64,000 nt of DNA from Pseudolabrys sp. (GTDB lineage Bacteria; Pseudomonadota; Alphaproteobacteria; Rhizobiales; Xanthobacteraceae), in NCBI GenBank assembly GCA_029980465.1, contig JARYIJ010000001.1, positions 1,054,001 to 1,118,000 on the forward strand. Direction: 5' to 3'. Position 1 is the stretch's first letter, and each line of letters starts with the position of its first letter. The notes under the pieces are model-generated. The model saw only the letters and a list, made by a program, of their open reading frames with translations, was not told the DNA's origin and did not search any database. Made by a program: the position numbers and the translations under genes. Below are positions 1-8,610 of this stretch, one piece after another.

Positions 1-2
1 CC

Positions 3-473
3 ACCCTGCCGTCGGCCGGCGTCGGCGCGCTGCTGACGCTGATGCTGTTCGGCTTCGACTTCAGCCTGATCGCGCTGATCGGCATGATCCTCCTGATCGG
101 CATCGTGAAAAAGAACGGCATCATGCTGGTCGACTTCGCGATCGTCGGCACCCGCGACCAGGGCCTGTCGCCGATCGAAGCGATCCGCCGCGCCGCGATA
201 CTGCGGTTCCGTCCCATCATGATGACGACGATGGCGGCGATGCTCGGCGGCGTGCCGTTGATGCTCGGCGCCGGCACCGGCTCCGAGATCCGCCAGCCGC
301 TCGGCTACGCGATGGTCGGCGGCCTCGCGGTGAGCCAGGCGCTCACTTTGTTCACGACGCCCGTCATCTATCTCTATCTCGACCGCCTGTCGGCCTGGCT
401 CACCGGGCGGGCGCGATCCGCCGACGATCACCGGCCGGGCAGCGGTACGCTTGAAACTCAGCCTGCCGAATAG
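3..473 (+). CDS. RND-family efflux transporter, C-terminal part (cut by window start)
   Basis: This is the last ~156 residues of an inner-membrane RND (AcrB/MdtC-type) proton-driven efflux pump, which acts with a periplasmic adaptor and an outer-membrane channel. The visible part carries the final transmembrane block typical of the family. It has the conserved stretch [14 protein letters not shown], the loop ending [15 protein letters not shown], and two more hydrophobic helices before a short polar tail. The reading frame is open through the window edge, so the start lies outside. Base composition matches the core genome and differs from the region that follows. Its stop at 471-473 may mark the left edge of the accessory region. 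The drug or metal specificity cannot be told from this fragment. Confidence 0.93.
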   Translation, partial: TLPSAGVGALLTLMLFGFDFSLIALIGMILLIGIVKKNGIMLVDFAIVGTRDQGLSPIEAIRRAAILRFRPIMMTTMAAMLGGVPLMLGAGTGSEIRQPLGYAMVGGLAVSQALTLFTTPVIYLYLDRLSAWLTGRARSADDHRPGSGTLETQPAE

Positions 474-531
474 GCTGGACGGCCACAGGAGGCATGGATT
501 TGTTGTCAAACCTAGCGCGTTGTTTCTGTTG

Positions 532-668
532 ATCATTTTGGGTTCGTTTTGCCAAAAAATGATGTAGGCGCCCGACCGGCCTTCTAAGCTCAAGAGAACG
601 TTGGGTTCGTTTCGCCAAAAACCGAACGTATTGTTCCTGTTGGTCATTTTGGCTTCGTTCTGCCAACT
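532..668. repeat. Cluster of three short hairpin-forming direct repeats
   Basis: Three related units sit at about 532-560, 600-620 and 640-668, each with the core GGTTCGTTTTGCCAA or a close variant. Each has TTTTGG at one side and CCAAAA or GCCAA at the other, so each can fold into a small hairpin. Two units also share the lead-in CTGTTGRTCATTTTGG. A fourth partial copy is at 1050-1067. They lie in non-coding DNA at the left end of the accessory region. Open frames across them encode only the repetitive peptide FLAKRTQ and are not taken as genes. Confidence 0.7.
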
Positions 669-1049
669 TTGCTCGGCACCTCCTCTGAGACCAGACCATC
701 TTCACGTGCATTCGACCCCGCAAACAGTCAGAGCTAACAGCGAACGCAGTGTGTAGCGACCGAGACGATCCTGGCGCTCGAACAGGTCTGCGGCGGCCTT
801 CAGAACCCCAGAATCGATCTTGCTCCCGTCTCTCTCTTCGTCAGGACCGAGAAGAAAAGAAAAAAGAGAGTGGCACTTCATCTTCAGATAAGCCGCACGT
901 CTTGCATGCGATGTATGTGAGGAGGACGTAGTGTTGCCGCCTGGCGGCTGCAAGCCGCGACTTTATTTGACGCTGACTTTATCCACCGAACAACCGTCAG
1001 CCAGCCGATCAATCGGCCTTGTTGCCTTTGGACGCATTACACAGGTCGT

Positions 1050-1067
1050 GGCTTCGTTCTGCCAACT
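1050..1067 (+). repeat. Distant copy of the left-end repeat
   Basis: The 18-base string GGCTTCGTTCTGCCAACT here is identical to that at 651-668, about 400 bases upstream. It is the same hairpin-type unit as the three-copy cluster, but here only the core remains and the left arm TTTT is missing. Confidence 0.7.
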
Positions 1068-1418
1068 CGTGTCGTGTCGAAATCCTGCGTTTGCGTTCGC
1101 GAGTATCAAAGATCTCAGGGTACATATTCGCCCTGATGGGCACCTTTCGGGTTGCAATCATACTTGAGACCACTGGAGTTGAAAAATTAGGGCATTACGC
1201 CCTACGGACATTCAAGTCCGCGTCCTCGACTCTGCATGCATATTCCGACGCGGCACTACTGGTCGCCTGCGTGACGCGTCACTTCGGCGCGTGTCCGATT
1301 AGACCATAAGGCATGATCGGCGCGTAGACCGGAATGGCCCAGCAGCGCCGAGAGCAATTTACGCTGATTGTCTCGCGTCTTGTGCATCCAGCACCGAACG
1401 ATGACGTGTCACCAATGT

Positions 1419-1808
1419 CTAATTAATCGGTGGTCCATCGGACGGCACAAAGTCAGCGGTCACGACATCGTCCCACATGGGCAGCGGCCGTTCCTCGTAA
1501 GGTCGATTCCACACTTCACAGTTTGATATATCGATAATCCCGGCAGGAAGTTCGATCACCTTGGCCACCGGCTTACCATCCAGAATCCGAATGGCTGCCT
1601 GTAAAGCAATCGCTATCAGCGACAAGGCATCGTAGCTGACGGTTGCCAGCAGGCGTCCTGCCTTGATCGCTTTGACTGCATCCGGTGCGCACCCTACGAA
1701 ATTGACAACCTTAGGCTTTGACGGATCCTGGATGTCAAGAACGGTAATCCCTTCGTTGAAGGAGTGCCCGACGAAGGCGTGTCCGCGGTGCACGACGGCC
1801 CTGAACAA
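1419..1808 (-). pseudogene. Chimeric remnant: LVIVD-repeat fragment joined to sugar-binding-protein C-terminus
   Basis: The 129-residue frame looks like pieces of two unrelated genes joined by a deletion. Residues ~4-38 (HAFVGHSFNEG, VLDIQDPSKPKVVNFV) resemble one LVIVD beta-propeller repeat, as found in selenium-binding-like surface proteins. Residues ~40-105 (DAVKAIKAGRLLATVSYD, AIRILDGKPVAKVIELP) resemble the C-terminal lobe of a periplasmic ribose/xylose-type ABC substrate-binding protein. Both are far shorter than their families, and there is no signal peptide or convincing ribosome-binding site. I infer a non-functional scar. A real short protein is possible but less likely. The family matches are from motif memory, not a search. 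Confidence 0.6.
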
Positions 1809-2040
1809 GGCGCTGCAGAAGGCGGCGGATAAGTTCTAGGAAACAGTACATTCGTAACCCTGCCTGGTCCGTCATTGCAAAGCGACGTAACAGCGCACTC
1901 TGACCATCCATGTTCGAGCTGAATCACTCAACGAGATGAGTGTGGGCACTCGTCGCTACGTTTCGTTTTCCCTCGTTCGATGGCCTGCTGCAACCACTCT
2001 GCCTGCTGGCTTCCGTTTATTTTTACAGGCGCGCCTCGTA

Positions 2041-2244
2041 TTATTTTTCGGTAGGATCTTTCATATCGCAGGTCTGTTTCAGTTCGACCCGGCTTAGCGA
2101 CTCCAATTCGTCTGCGATCGCCACGTAGTGCGGCATGTGGTATTTCTTCCCCACGTGCCTAATCGCCTCCGCGAGCAGTAGCCCTGCCTCTGGACTCATG
2201 TCTGGTGAGGAGGTCTTTTTCGGGCGGTCTCCGGTGTCGCTCAT
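2041..2244 (-). CDS. Small hypothetical protein (67 aa)
   Basis: A 67-residue soluble protein, rich in charged residues, with one cysteine near the end. I recognise no family. The frame is open further upstream, but the start at 2244 is preferred. It is preceded by GTAGGAGAAACCCC, a good Shine-Dalgarno sequence at normal spacing, and the upstream extension looks random. It stands alone between non-coding stretches on a lower-GC background, so it may be an island-borne gene. Function unknown. Confidence 0.5.
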   Translation of the reverse strand: MSDTGDRPKKTSSPDMSPEAGLLLAEAIRHVGKKYHMPHYVAIADELESLSRVELKQTCDMKDPTEK

Positions 2245-2777
2245 GGGGTTTCTCCTACGAGTCATCAAACCTCTCGAGAGGTCATCTGTCCGAGCAGCCG
2301 AAGCGACTATACGTCCTAGGGCTTGGGGCGTGAACACTGGCTTGCTGACTCGGGCCCTTCACTTCGTTCCGCAAACTCTGGTTCGGTCACCTCAAGGCGG
2401 GCGCGGTCAAATTCGCGGATCGCGCCTTGAATTTCGAGAACGCGCGTTCCTCATAGCGCCGGACGGCGATCAGGGCCTTGACGGTGCCGTCGTCGAGACC
2501 ACCTGACCGCCGCTCGGCGAAGTGAGAGCGATGCAGGGACCACGTAAATAAAATCCGCGCCCGATACGAGTAGACATTCCTTCCCAGGACCCCATCCTGC
2601 CTGGGCATGTCGAATCGTTGCGGTCTGGCAGGCCATCACAGTGTTCATGAAGAGAGCACCGACCATGTTTTCTTCCACTAGTCGCGTCGTAGAATCCGCT
2701 CGGATCGTTTGAAACAAGAACCCGCAGCACGCATATTTGTTGACGTTATGATTGAGTATCGATGACGGAGTTCCATC
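2245..2777. other. Intergenic stretch without a supported gene
   Basis: Several overlapping short frames exist on both strands, but none has a ribosome-binding site, a signal peptide or a family motif that I can recognise. The last ~80 bases are AT-richer and probably hold the promoter of the secreted protein that starts at 2778. Confidence 0.5.
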
Positions 2778-3230
2778 ATGACGAGAAACATCACCTTGGC
2801 GTCTGTTTTTCTAATGGGTGCAATTTTCGGTCTGTCAGGAGAGGCTTCGTTGGCTGCCCAAGCAAAACCCACAGATGCGACGAGGAAAGCGGAGTGCGAG
2901 CGCGACGCCGCGCTGCAGCTCTATTTAAGCGCACAAAAAAGAAACAGGTTCATAAGCCAATGTCTGGCGAGCGACAGGCAGGTGCCGGCCAAGCCGGTTG
3001 CCGGTCGAGCGGTTGTTCATCCGGCTGGTCCAAAAGCAATGCCGGTCGTCCCCTTGGGGCGCGCCAATGCGGTTAGCACGTCCACCGGCAGTATCGCTCC
3101 CAGCAACGCACCCATCTCCCCGAGCGCGCCGGTAGTGGGCTCCACTGGAACATCAACCACAGGGTCTAGCGCCACATCCACGAGCAGTTCGAGCGGCAGC
3201 AGCATCGGCAGCTCAAGCAGCGGCAGGTAA
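2778..3230 (+). CDS. Small secreted protein with PsiF-like cysteine motif and Ser-rich tail
   Basis: A 150-residue exported protein. Residues 1-26 form a signal peptide ending near SLAAQA. Residues ~37-62 hold a cysteine pair in the pattern C-x3-A-...-R-x2-F-I-S-x-C, which resembles the PsiF repeat of the E. coli phosphate-starvation protein PsiF, with one extra residue between the cysteines. The last ~50 residues are almost entirely Ser/Thr/Gly and likely unstructured. The start is supported by GGAG seven bases upstream. A related motif ends the DUF1254 protein at 6786. Function unknown; the link to phosphate starvation is inference only. Confidence 0.65.
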   Translation: MTRNITLASVFLMGAIFGLSGEASLAAQAKPTDATRKAECERDAALQLYLSAQKRNRFISQCLASDRQVPAKPVAGRAVVHPAGPKAMPVVPLGRANAVSTSTGSIAPSNAPISPSAPVVGSTGTSTTGSSATSTSSSSGSSIGSSSSGR

Positions 3231-3374
3231 CAGACCACGGCCCAGAAGTCGGCGAGCAGTGTTCCACGTCACGGTACTCCGGTACTCGTACCGTTCAAAT
3301 ACGTGTGACGAAGGGACGTTATCGGGAATCCGTCCGTTGAGTTGAGAGTGTACCTCCCGGGCAGGACTGGCTCC

Positions 3375-4031
3375 ATGCGCAAAGCACTGATCAGCCTAAT
3401 CGCAGCTACCGCGCTTGCGATCTCAGCGAACGTGGCCTCCGCCCAAAGAGATCGAAGCGCCGGCGATGGAGGTGGTCATGGCGCTGCCAACAGCGGCGGA
3501 GGTGGTATTCGAGGCGGCGTGGTCGCCCCGTCCGGCGGTGGTGCCTTCAAAGGCGGAACTGTCCCAAGTCACTCGTTCAGCTCCACCTCGGGGAGGCCGG
3601 ACGGTTACTCGCGATCTACGGGAAGCTACAACGCGGGAGTGGTGCATACACCCCGTCTGAGCACGGGCCGTGCTCAACACCATTACCAAGTGTCACCGCA
3701 ATACCGCGTCAACCCAAGCACCGTCCATCAAGACCGAACAGAGCGGCAATACCGCCTCAGTCCGCGCGTCGTGCAGCGTGCCCCGCTCCGTTCGCACAAC
3801 TCGCGGATTTACACCCAGCGACGAGTGCAGAGCCTTTCGGGCAAACATCATCGACGCCACCGGCACCGTCAGCATGGTTATACCTATTACTACAGCGGCT
3901 GGTGGTACGCCTCCCCGTGGTGGTTGGAGACCTACGGCGACTACGATTATTGGTCCGGCATTTGCGCCTATAGGTGGGGTTATGGCACCGGCAGATACTA
4001 TTGGTGCATGGCCTATTATGGTTTCTACTGA
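3375..4031 (+). CDS. Secreted Gly/Tyr-rich hypothetical protein
   Basis: About 218 residues. I chose the ATG at 3375 because it begins a clean signal peptide (MRKALISLIAATALAISANV, cleavage near ASA), although the frame is open 33 bases further upstream. The mature protein starts with a glycine-rich segment with little predicted fold. It continues through a basic Arg/His-rich middle and ends in a Tyr/Trp-rich segment with two cysteines. The composition suggests a cell-surface or periplasmic structural protein. It lies 144 bases after the Ser-rich secreted protein, on the same strand, and converges on the patatin gene. No family recognised. Confidence 0.6.
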   Translation: MRKALISLIAATALAISANVASAQRDRSAGDGGGHGAANSGGGGIRGGVVAPSGGGAFKGGTVPSHSFSSTSGRPDGYSRSTGSYNAGVVHTPRLSTGRAQHHYQVSPQYRVNPSTVHQDRTERQYRLSPRVVQRAPLRSHNSRIYTQRRVQSLSGKHHRRHRHRQHGYTYYYSGWWYASPWWLETYGDYDYWSGICAYRWGYGTGRYYWCMAYYGFY

Positions 4032-4140
4032 GAAGGTAGTGACACTTTCACTGGTGATTGTCCAAGGCCGAGTCCGTCGGTCGCCAGCATAGATCGAGAC
4101 TACTCTCGCAGGCAGTCGGGCTCCTCATGGAGCGCGGACT

Positions 4141-5340
4141 CTAGCGCGCCGGCGCGATCGCTTTTGCAGCTTCCGATACATCGAGGTATGGCGGAAGCTT
4201 GTCCCAGCGGTATCCGGCCCGCGCCTGAGCATAGGCATAGTCGAACAACGAATTCATATAACGCGGATCGAACGGGCCTTTAGACGACCCATTAAAGTCG
4301 TCCCTGATGTAAGCGAGATTGAACGCGATACCATCGTGCTTCGTCCTGAGATACATCCGATACATATCGTCCACCCCGCTCGCTGCAATCAGCGTCGAGA
4401 CCGCCCTGCCTGCGATCGCTAGTGTTTCCTGATTGACCTGCTTCCACGGCACGCCAAGCCGGCCGTTGCGGATGATGTAGGCGGTATAGTGCCGCCTCAC
4501 GCCAGAGGTAATGCCAGGCGGGTAGAGAAACGCTTGTGCAGTCGCGCCACCATCGACATGCATCTCCTGGAAATGCTTGCTGCCAACATCCACGTTAATC
4601 AACACAGGCGGTACAGCTGCTGGAACAGACGCGGACGCGAGCAATATCCGGGCGATCAGCGCCCTCGCTTTCGGATTCTCACTACTGGCAATCGCGCCGA
4701 TATTCCAGAACGTCGCCCGGCCGGCGTCGAGATTGGTCGACGCGACAAACAGAAGGCGGCCTTTTCGATACTCCTCGGCAATCCGCCGGACGACATCGTC
4801 TGTGAGGTAGCGGAGGATCATCTGATGAAGCGGGCGGGAATCAGAAACCGAGTCGCCTCCGACTGCCGACAAGAGCGAGGGAGAACTCATCACATCGGAG
4901 GCGGTGATCTCAGTGTACATATTCTTCAGCGATGCGTCGTAGTCTGATCCGAGGAACGCGAAAGGGGCGCTTAATGCGCCAGTACTGACGCCGGTAACGA
5001 TCTTGAAGGTCGGCCGGCCTCCGTGTGCGGTCCAACCGACGAGAAGGCCCGAGCCAAATGCGCCGTCATCACCACCACCGGACAATGCAAGAAAGCTGGC
5101 TGGCGGCAGCGGTGCGTAGGACTTGAGACCAAGGGCAGTTCGTTCCCGCACGTTTGAGGCGGCGGCCTCGCGGGCTAGCGCATCCAAGCCGGTCTTATCG
5201 TCGAAGAAACGTGCGTCCGAAATGCTGAGGACGCTGGCTTCGTTGGTACTCGCCTCCGGCACTGCGGCCAGTCGCGTTTCCGTGCAGCCAGCCAGAAGGA
5301 CCAAAGCGAAGCCGAACCACATCAACCTCGGCCATTTCAT
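4141..5340 (-). CDS. Patatin-like phospholipase lipoprotein
   Basis: A 399-residue putative lipid acyl hydrolase of the patatin family, likely anchored to a membrane from the periplasmic side. The ATG at 5340 starts a lipoprotein signal with lipobox LAGC (Cys19). The catalytic parts are visible: oxyanion hole GGGDDGAFG near 88-96, nucleophile Ser119 in GVSTG, and a DGG motif (VDGGA) in the second half supplying the Asp of the Ser-Asp dyad. The frame extends 62 codons further up but that part has no signal. It is followed 3' by the convergent secreted-protein gene. Substrate unknown; phospholipid or acyl ester is family knowledge. Confidence 0.85.
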   Translation of the reverse strand: MKWPRLMWFGFALVLLAGCTETRLAAVPEASTNEASVLSISDARFFDDKTGLDALAREAAASNVRERTALGLKSYAPLPPASFLALSGGGDDGAFGSGLLVGWTAHGGRPTFKIVTGVSTGALSAPFAFLGSDYDASLKNMYTEITASDVMSSPSLLSAVGGDSVSDSRPLHQMILRYLTDDVVRRIAEEYRKGRLLFVASTNLDAGRATFWNIGAIASSENPKARALIARILLASASVPAAVPPVLINVDVGSKHFQEMHVDGGATAQAFLYPPGITSGVRRHYTAYIIRNGRLGVPWKQVNQETLAIAGRAVSTLIAASGVDDMYRMYLRTKHDGIAFNLAYIRDDFNGSSKGPFDPRYMNSLFDYAYAQARAGYRWDKLPPYLDVSEAAKAIAPAR

Positions 5341-5538
5341 TGGTCGAGACTCGCCACACGCCCAGCTAGGGTCATCAGGAAGAACGGACGCGTATCGACC
5401 AATCGGTGGAACACACTGGTTGTCCTCAGTCGCGGTCAGCGCACAGCCGGCACGATCAAAGTAAAGCGAAAAAGATATTCCGTTGGTTACGAACAGAGAT
5501 GATGGCCTCCTTGCGGCTCGGACCAACCGACAGCACTT

Positions 5539-6675
5539 TCAAAGATAGGCGGTGTAGGAGCTTATCCACACCAAGACCGACATGATGAGGCCGATGGCTC
5601 CGGCATGATCGGCAAAGACCCATGCTTTACCGGGCATCCCCAGCTTGAGCCGGCTGACATCGATGTCTTTGGGAATGGAGATAACTGCCGGATAGGTGTT
5701 GGCGCCGCCGATCGACCCGGCTCGAGCCAGCGCACCCGAAACTGCAATCTGGCCCTGTCCGACGCCCTGCGGGATTCCCGTCACCGTCGCGTGGTAAATC
5801 CGGCCAGGGTCATCATCAAAAACCAGTTTCACTGATGCGCCGGATTTGATGGTCTGGAATCCGTTTGGCGAAAACATGCCAACAATGGTGATGTCGTGCG
5901 TAACAATGAACGACGTCACCGCGTGCCCCTGTGTCGCCCTGTCCCCGACCGACAGAGCCATTGCCGTGACATAGCCGTCAGCGGACGCACGGATGGTGGT
6001 CTGCGCGAGCTCCCATCTGGCGTGAGCAAGTTGCGCCTCAAACTGTGCCACAGTCGTGTTGATACCGCCGATCTCCGAATCCATGGCGAGCTTGGCGCTT
6101 AGTTGCGCGGCCTTGGCGGCCTGCAACTGGAATTGCACGGTTTCGCGCTGGATTTGAGTGTCCTGGAGCCGAAACTCGGCTTGCGCGCCTTGACCGACCA
6201 TTTGCTCGTAGTCAGCGAGGCGCTGGCTGTGATACGCGAGTTGTTTGGTCAGCCCTTCGACATTGGCGCTCGCCTGTTCGTAGTTCGCCTTGAGCTGCAA
6301 GACCTGTTGTTTGGCCCCGGCCAGTGACGCCTCAAGCTGATCAACCTTGTACTGGAACGGCACCGGGTCAATGCGGAACAGGACCGCGCCGGCTTTGACC
6401 GGCACGTTGACCTTGACCGGTATCTCAACGACCTCGCCAGATACATTCGGCGCGACCTCAATAACCCGCGATCCGACAACAAAGTTGCCTGACGGCGTGA
6501 GAGAGTTGAATAGCGCAAGGAACACGGCGAGGATGAATGCACCCGCGAGCACCGTTACGGTGCCGGACAGCCATCCCCATCTAAACAGCTTGAGCCTGGA
6601 GAAGACCAGCCACACCATGACAAGGTAGATCGTCAGAATTATGAGCACGGCAAGGCTCCCCCCGCGCCGAAACAT
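5539..6675 (-). CDS. HlyD/EmrA-type membrane fusion protein (YiaV/YibH-like)
   Basis: A 378-residue inner-membrane periplasmic adaptor. Two N-terminal transmembrane helices (about 5-25 and 35-57) are followed by a biotinyl-lipoyl-like half motif (EVAPNVSGEVVEIPV). Next come a long coiled-coil hairpin at ~110-215, the second lipoyl half (TTIRASADGYVTAMALSVGD), a beta-barrel domain and a final C-terminal hydrophobic helix. Two N-terminal helices plus a C-terminal one resemble YiaV/YibH more than classical EmrA. The ATG at 6675 is taken rather than an upstream TTG. No cognate pump gene is adjacent, so its partner and substrate are unknown. It lies between the patatin and DUF1254 genes on the same strand. 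Confidence 0.8.
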   Translation of the reverse strand: MFRRGGSLAVLIILTIYLVMVWLVFSRLKLFRWGWLSGTVTVLAGAFILAVFLALFNSLTPSGNFVVGSRVIEVAPNVSGEVVEIPVKVNVPVKAGAVLFRIDPVPFQYKVDQLEASLAGAKQQVLQLKANYEQASANVEGLTKQLAYHSQRLADYEQMVGQGAQAEFRLQDTQIQRETVQFQLQAAKAAQLSAKLAMDSEIGGINTTVAQFEAQLAHARWELAQTTIRASADGYVTAMALSVGDRATQGHAVTSFIVTHDITIVGMFSPNGFQTIKSGASVKLVFDDDPGRIYHATVTGIPQGVGQGQIAVSGALARAGSIGGANTYPAVISIPKDIDVSRLKLGMPGKAWVFADHAGAIGLIMSVLVWISSYTAYL

Positions 6676-6785
6676 ACGGCCCAAACCGGACTTGATCGGC
6701 CTGTTGCCGATTACAAGATATCGCGACCCAGCAAACGCAAAGCCGCAATACGATGCGGCTGCGCGTCATGTGCCCCGATCGGTTC

Positions 6786-8534
6786 CTACAGAACACAAGC
6801 CTCAATGAAAGCCGTCCGCTCTACCGGACCAAGCCCTTTTCCCTCTGCTTGCCGGCGGCATTCCTCGCGCTTGTCAACCCGTTGCTCCGCCCGCTGCAAC
6901 GTGTTTTCGCTCCTCTTCCCGTTAGCGGCACCGGAAACGAGTTCGATCTCGCTCGGGCGCCAGCTCTTGTCGAAGAACGGTTCGAGTGGATTGTAAAGGC
7001 GCAGGATCGCGAACCAGCCTTTGCCGGGGACGGTCTGTATCCAGTTGCCACGCTTGACGCCCGCGGGCTGAGTCGGCGCGAACCACACCGTTGTCGAGCC
7101 ATCGGCGCTCGCTTCCGCGGCCGGAGACGGATAGCTCTGGCTCCCGGCACGCGGATAGCGCTGCGGCGTATCGAGCATCGAGCGGGTCATATTGTCGTAC
7201 AGCGTAAGCGACCAGAAATTCGCTTCCGGAATGCCTTTCGGCAAAATGACCTTGTAGGTTTTGCCTCCGTCGAAATGATCGCCGTCCGCATCTTGCATGA
7301 CCAGCAGATATTGCGAACCGATGCCAGGCAGACGCATCGCCATGGCGGGTGTAATTCCGGTGACGCCGTAGAAGAAGTTCGTCCGTGCACTCATTGTGCG
7401 ATAGCCGGTCGTCGGAAACGGCTTCACACCCTCGCGCGTAATCATCGGGATCGGCGTCTCGAACTCATAGCCTGTCTCGAACAGGAAGTTGGTCCAGGAT
7501 GAGTTCGGATAGTAGTACCAGCTCGGGTCGCGTGGAGACATGAACAGGGTTCGCGACGTTGCGTTGGCGACCTTGAGCGCCTCGGTCATGATCTTTTTCA
7601 TGCGCGCGTCGGGCGCGAACGGTTTGCCCTTGACAATGCCGATTGCGGCAACCGGCCCCATCAGCTCGGGATCGAGCGCGGTGGCGGGCTCCTGCTGCAC
7701 GACTTCATTGAGCATCTCGTAAAACGTCCAGTCATTCGGCGGAATGGTGTTCATCACCTTGCCGCTGCCTTCGTGAAAGATGGTCGGTGGTGGCGGAGAG
7801 ACGCGACCGAGCCTCGCCTTGCCGGCAAGAAATTCGGCAATCGGCGTGCCGACGCCGCCTCGCTCATAAGGATAGACCTTGGTAAACTTACGAATGGCAT
7901 CCACCACAGGCTTGGGATCGTTGTGGTCGTGCAAAAACGATCGGCCGAACCACAGAACGTGGTCGGTCCGGGAATGGGCAATATTGAATTCGCCTTGAGG
8001 TAACTCGCCCGTATAGCCCGGCGGGACGATCAGATACTTGCCACCCATTCCGCGGTCGGGGCCTGGCACACCCAGGTCGATTACCCAGCGAAACCATCCA
8101 TCTTGAACGACGCCGAGAAATGCCGGCGGCGCTTCGATCACCATCGGCCCCTTAGTGAGGTCAAGGGCGCCCATCACATAAATCGTATCTGCGTTGGCCG
8201 TGAGGAACAGCGACTTGGCGTCCATCAGGCTCGAGAAAACGAGCACCTCGTTGTCCTTGACACCGGCGCCCTCCATCGCCTTGCGCAGCGCCTGAATGCT
8301 GACGCCGCGCATGTTGTCCATGAAGACGCGATAGGCATAGGTGAAATCGAGGTTGTCGAACAACTTGTCGGCGGTCGCCTTGCTCGGCACCCCATCCTTG
8401 AATTCCAGGGTGCCGAGGTGTGTCTCGACCTTGTCCGGCGTGCTGATGGATGGCGGAACGGGCGTCTGTGCTACTGCGGGAATTGAGAACGCGACGCAGG
8501 CTGCAAACGCTATTCCAAAATACGATTTCATCAT
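6786..8534 (-). CDS. DUF1254/DUF1214 periplasmic protein with C-terminal PsiF-like repeat
   Basis: A 582-residue exported protein. The signal peptide ends near AVAQT. The body is the DUF1254 domain (TADKLFDNLDFTYAYRVFMDN, TLTANADTIYVMGALD) followed by DUF1214 (ANFWSLTLYDN, TVWFAPTQPAGVKRGNWIQT). The last 30 residues are an addition: C-x3-A-x4-L-x4-R-x2-F-x3-C, which matches the spacing of the PsiF repeat exactly. The start at 8534 is chosen because GGGGTGC lies just upstream. Tandem with a second DUF1254 gene. The family function is not established. Two cysteines in the tail suggest a periplasmic disulfide. Confident in family, not in role. Confidence 0.82.
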   Translation of the reverse strand: MMKSYFGIAFAACVAFSIPAVAQTPVPPSISTPDKVETHLGTLEFKDGVPSKATADKLFDNLDFTYAYRVFMDNMRGVSIQALRKAMEGAGVKDNEVLVFSSLMDAKSLFLTANADTIYVMGALDLTKGPMVIEAPPAFLGVVQDGWFRWVIDLGVPGPDRGMGGKYLIVPPGYTGELPQGEFNIAHSRTDHVLWFGRSFLHDHNDPKPVVDAIRKFTKVYPYERGGVGTPIAEFLAGKARLGRVSPPPPTIFHEGSGKVMNTIPPNDWTFYEMLNEVVQQEPATALDPELMGPVAAIGIVKGKPFAPDARMKKIMTEALKVANATSRTLFMSPRDPSWYYYPNSSWTNFLFETGYEFETPIPMITREGVKPFPTTGYRTMSARTNFFYGVTGITPAMAMRLPGIGSQYLLVMQDADGDHFDGGKTYKVILPKGIPEANFWSLTLYDNMTRSMLDTPQRYPRAGSQSYPSPAAEASADGSTTVWFAPTQPAGVKRGNWIQTVPGKGWFAILRLYNPLEPFFDKSWRPSEIELVSGAANGKRSENTLQRAEQRVDKREECRRQAEGKGLGPVERTAFIEACVL

Positions 8535-8610
8535 GCACCCCATTTAGGATTCACGGAATCTCCCGCTCCGATGCCGACCTACGAGAACCGGCATAGGTTC
8601 GCTCGCTCCC

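Larger units (their letters stand above)
474..1418. other. Gene-poor stretch at left edge of accessory region
   Basis: Apart from the hairpin repeats, I see no gene I can support here. The open frames are short, overlap one another on both strands and carry no recognisable motif or good ribosome-binding site. Base composition drops relative to the RND gene on the left. No integrase and no copy of the tRNA-Phe 3' end, which would mark an island boundary, was found by eye. Confidence 0.6.

Noticed and set aside
474..2040. Search for a copy of the tRNA-Phe 3' end as left attachment site
   Set aside because: No matching stretch of useful length was found by eye, so no left boundary repeat is claimed.
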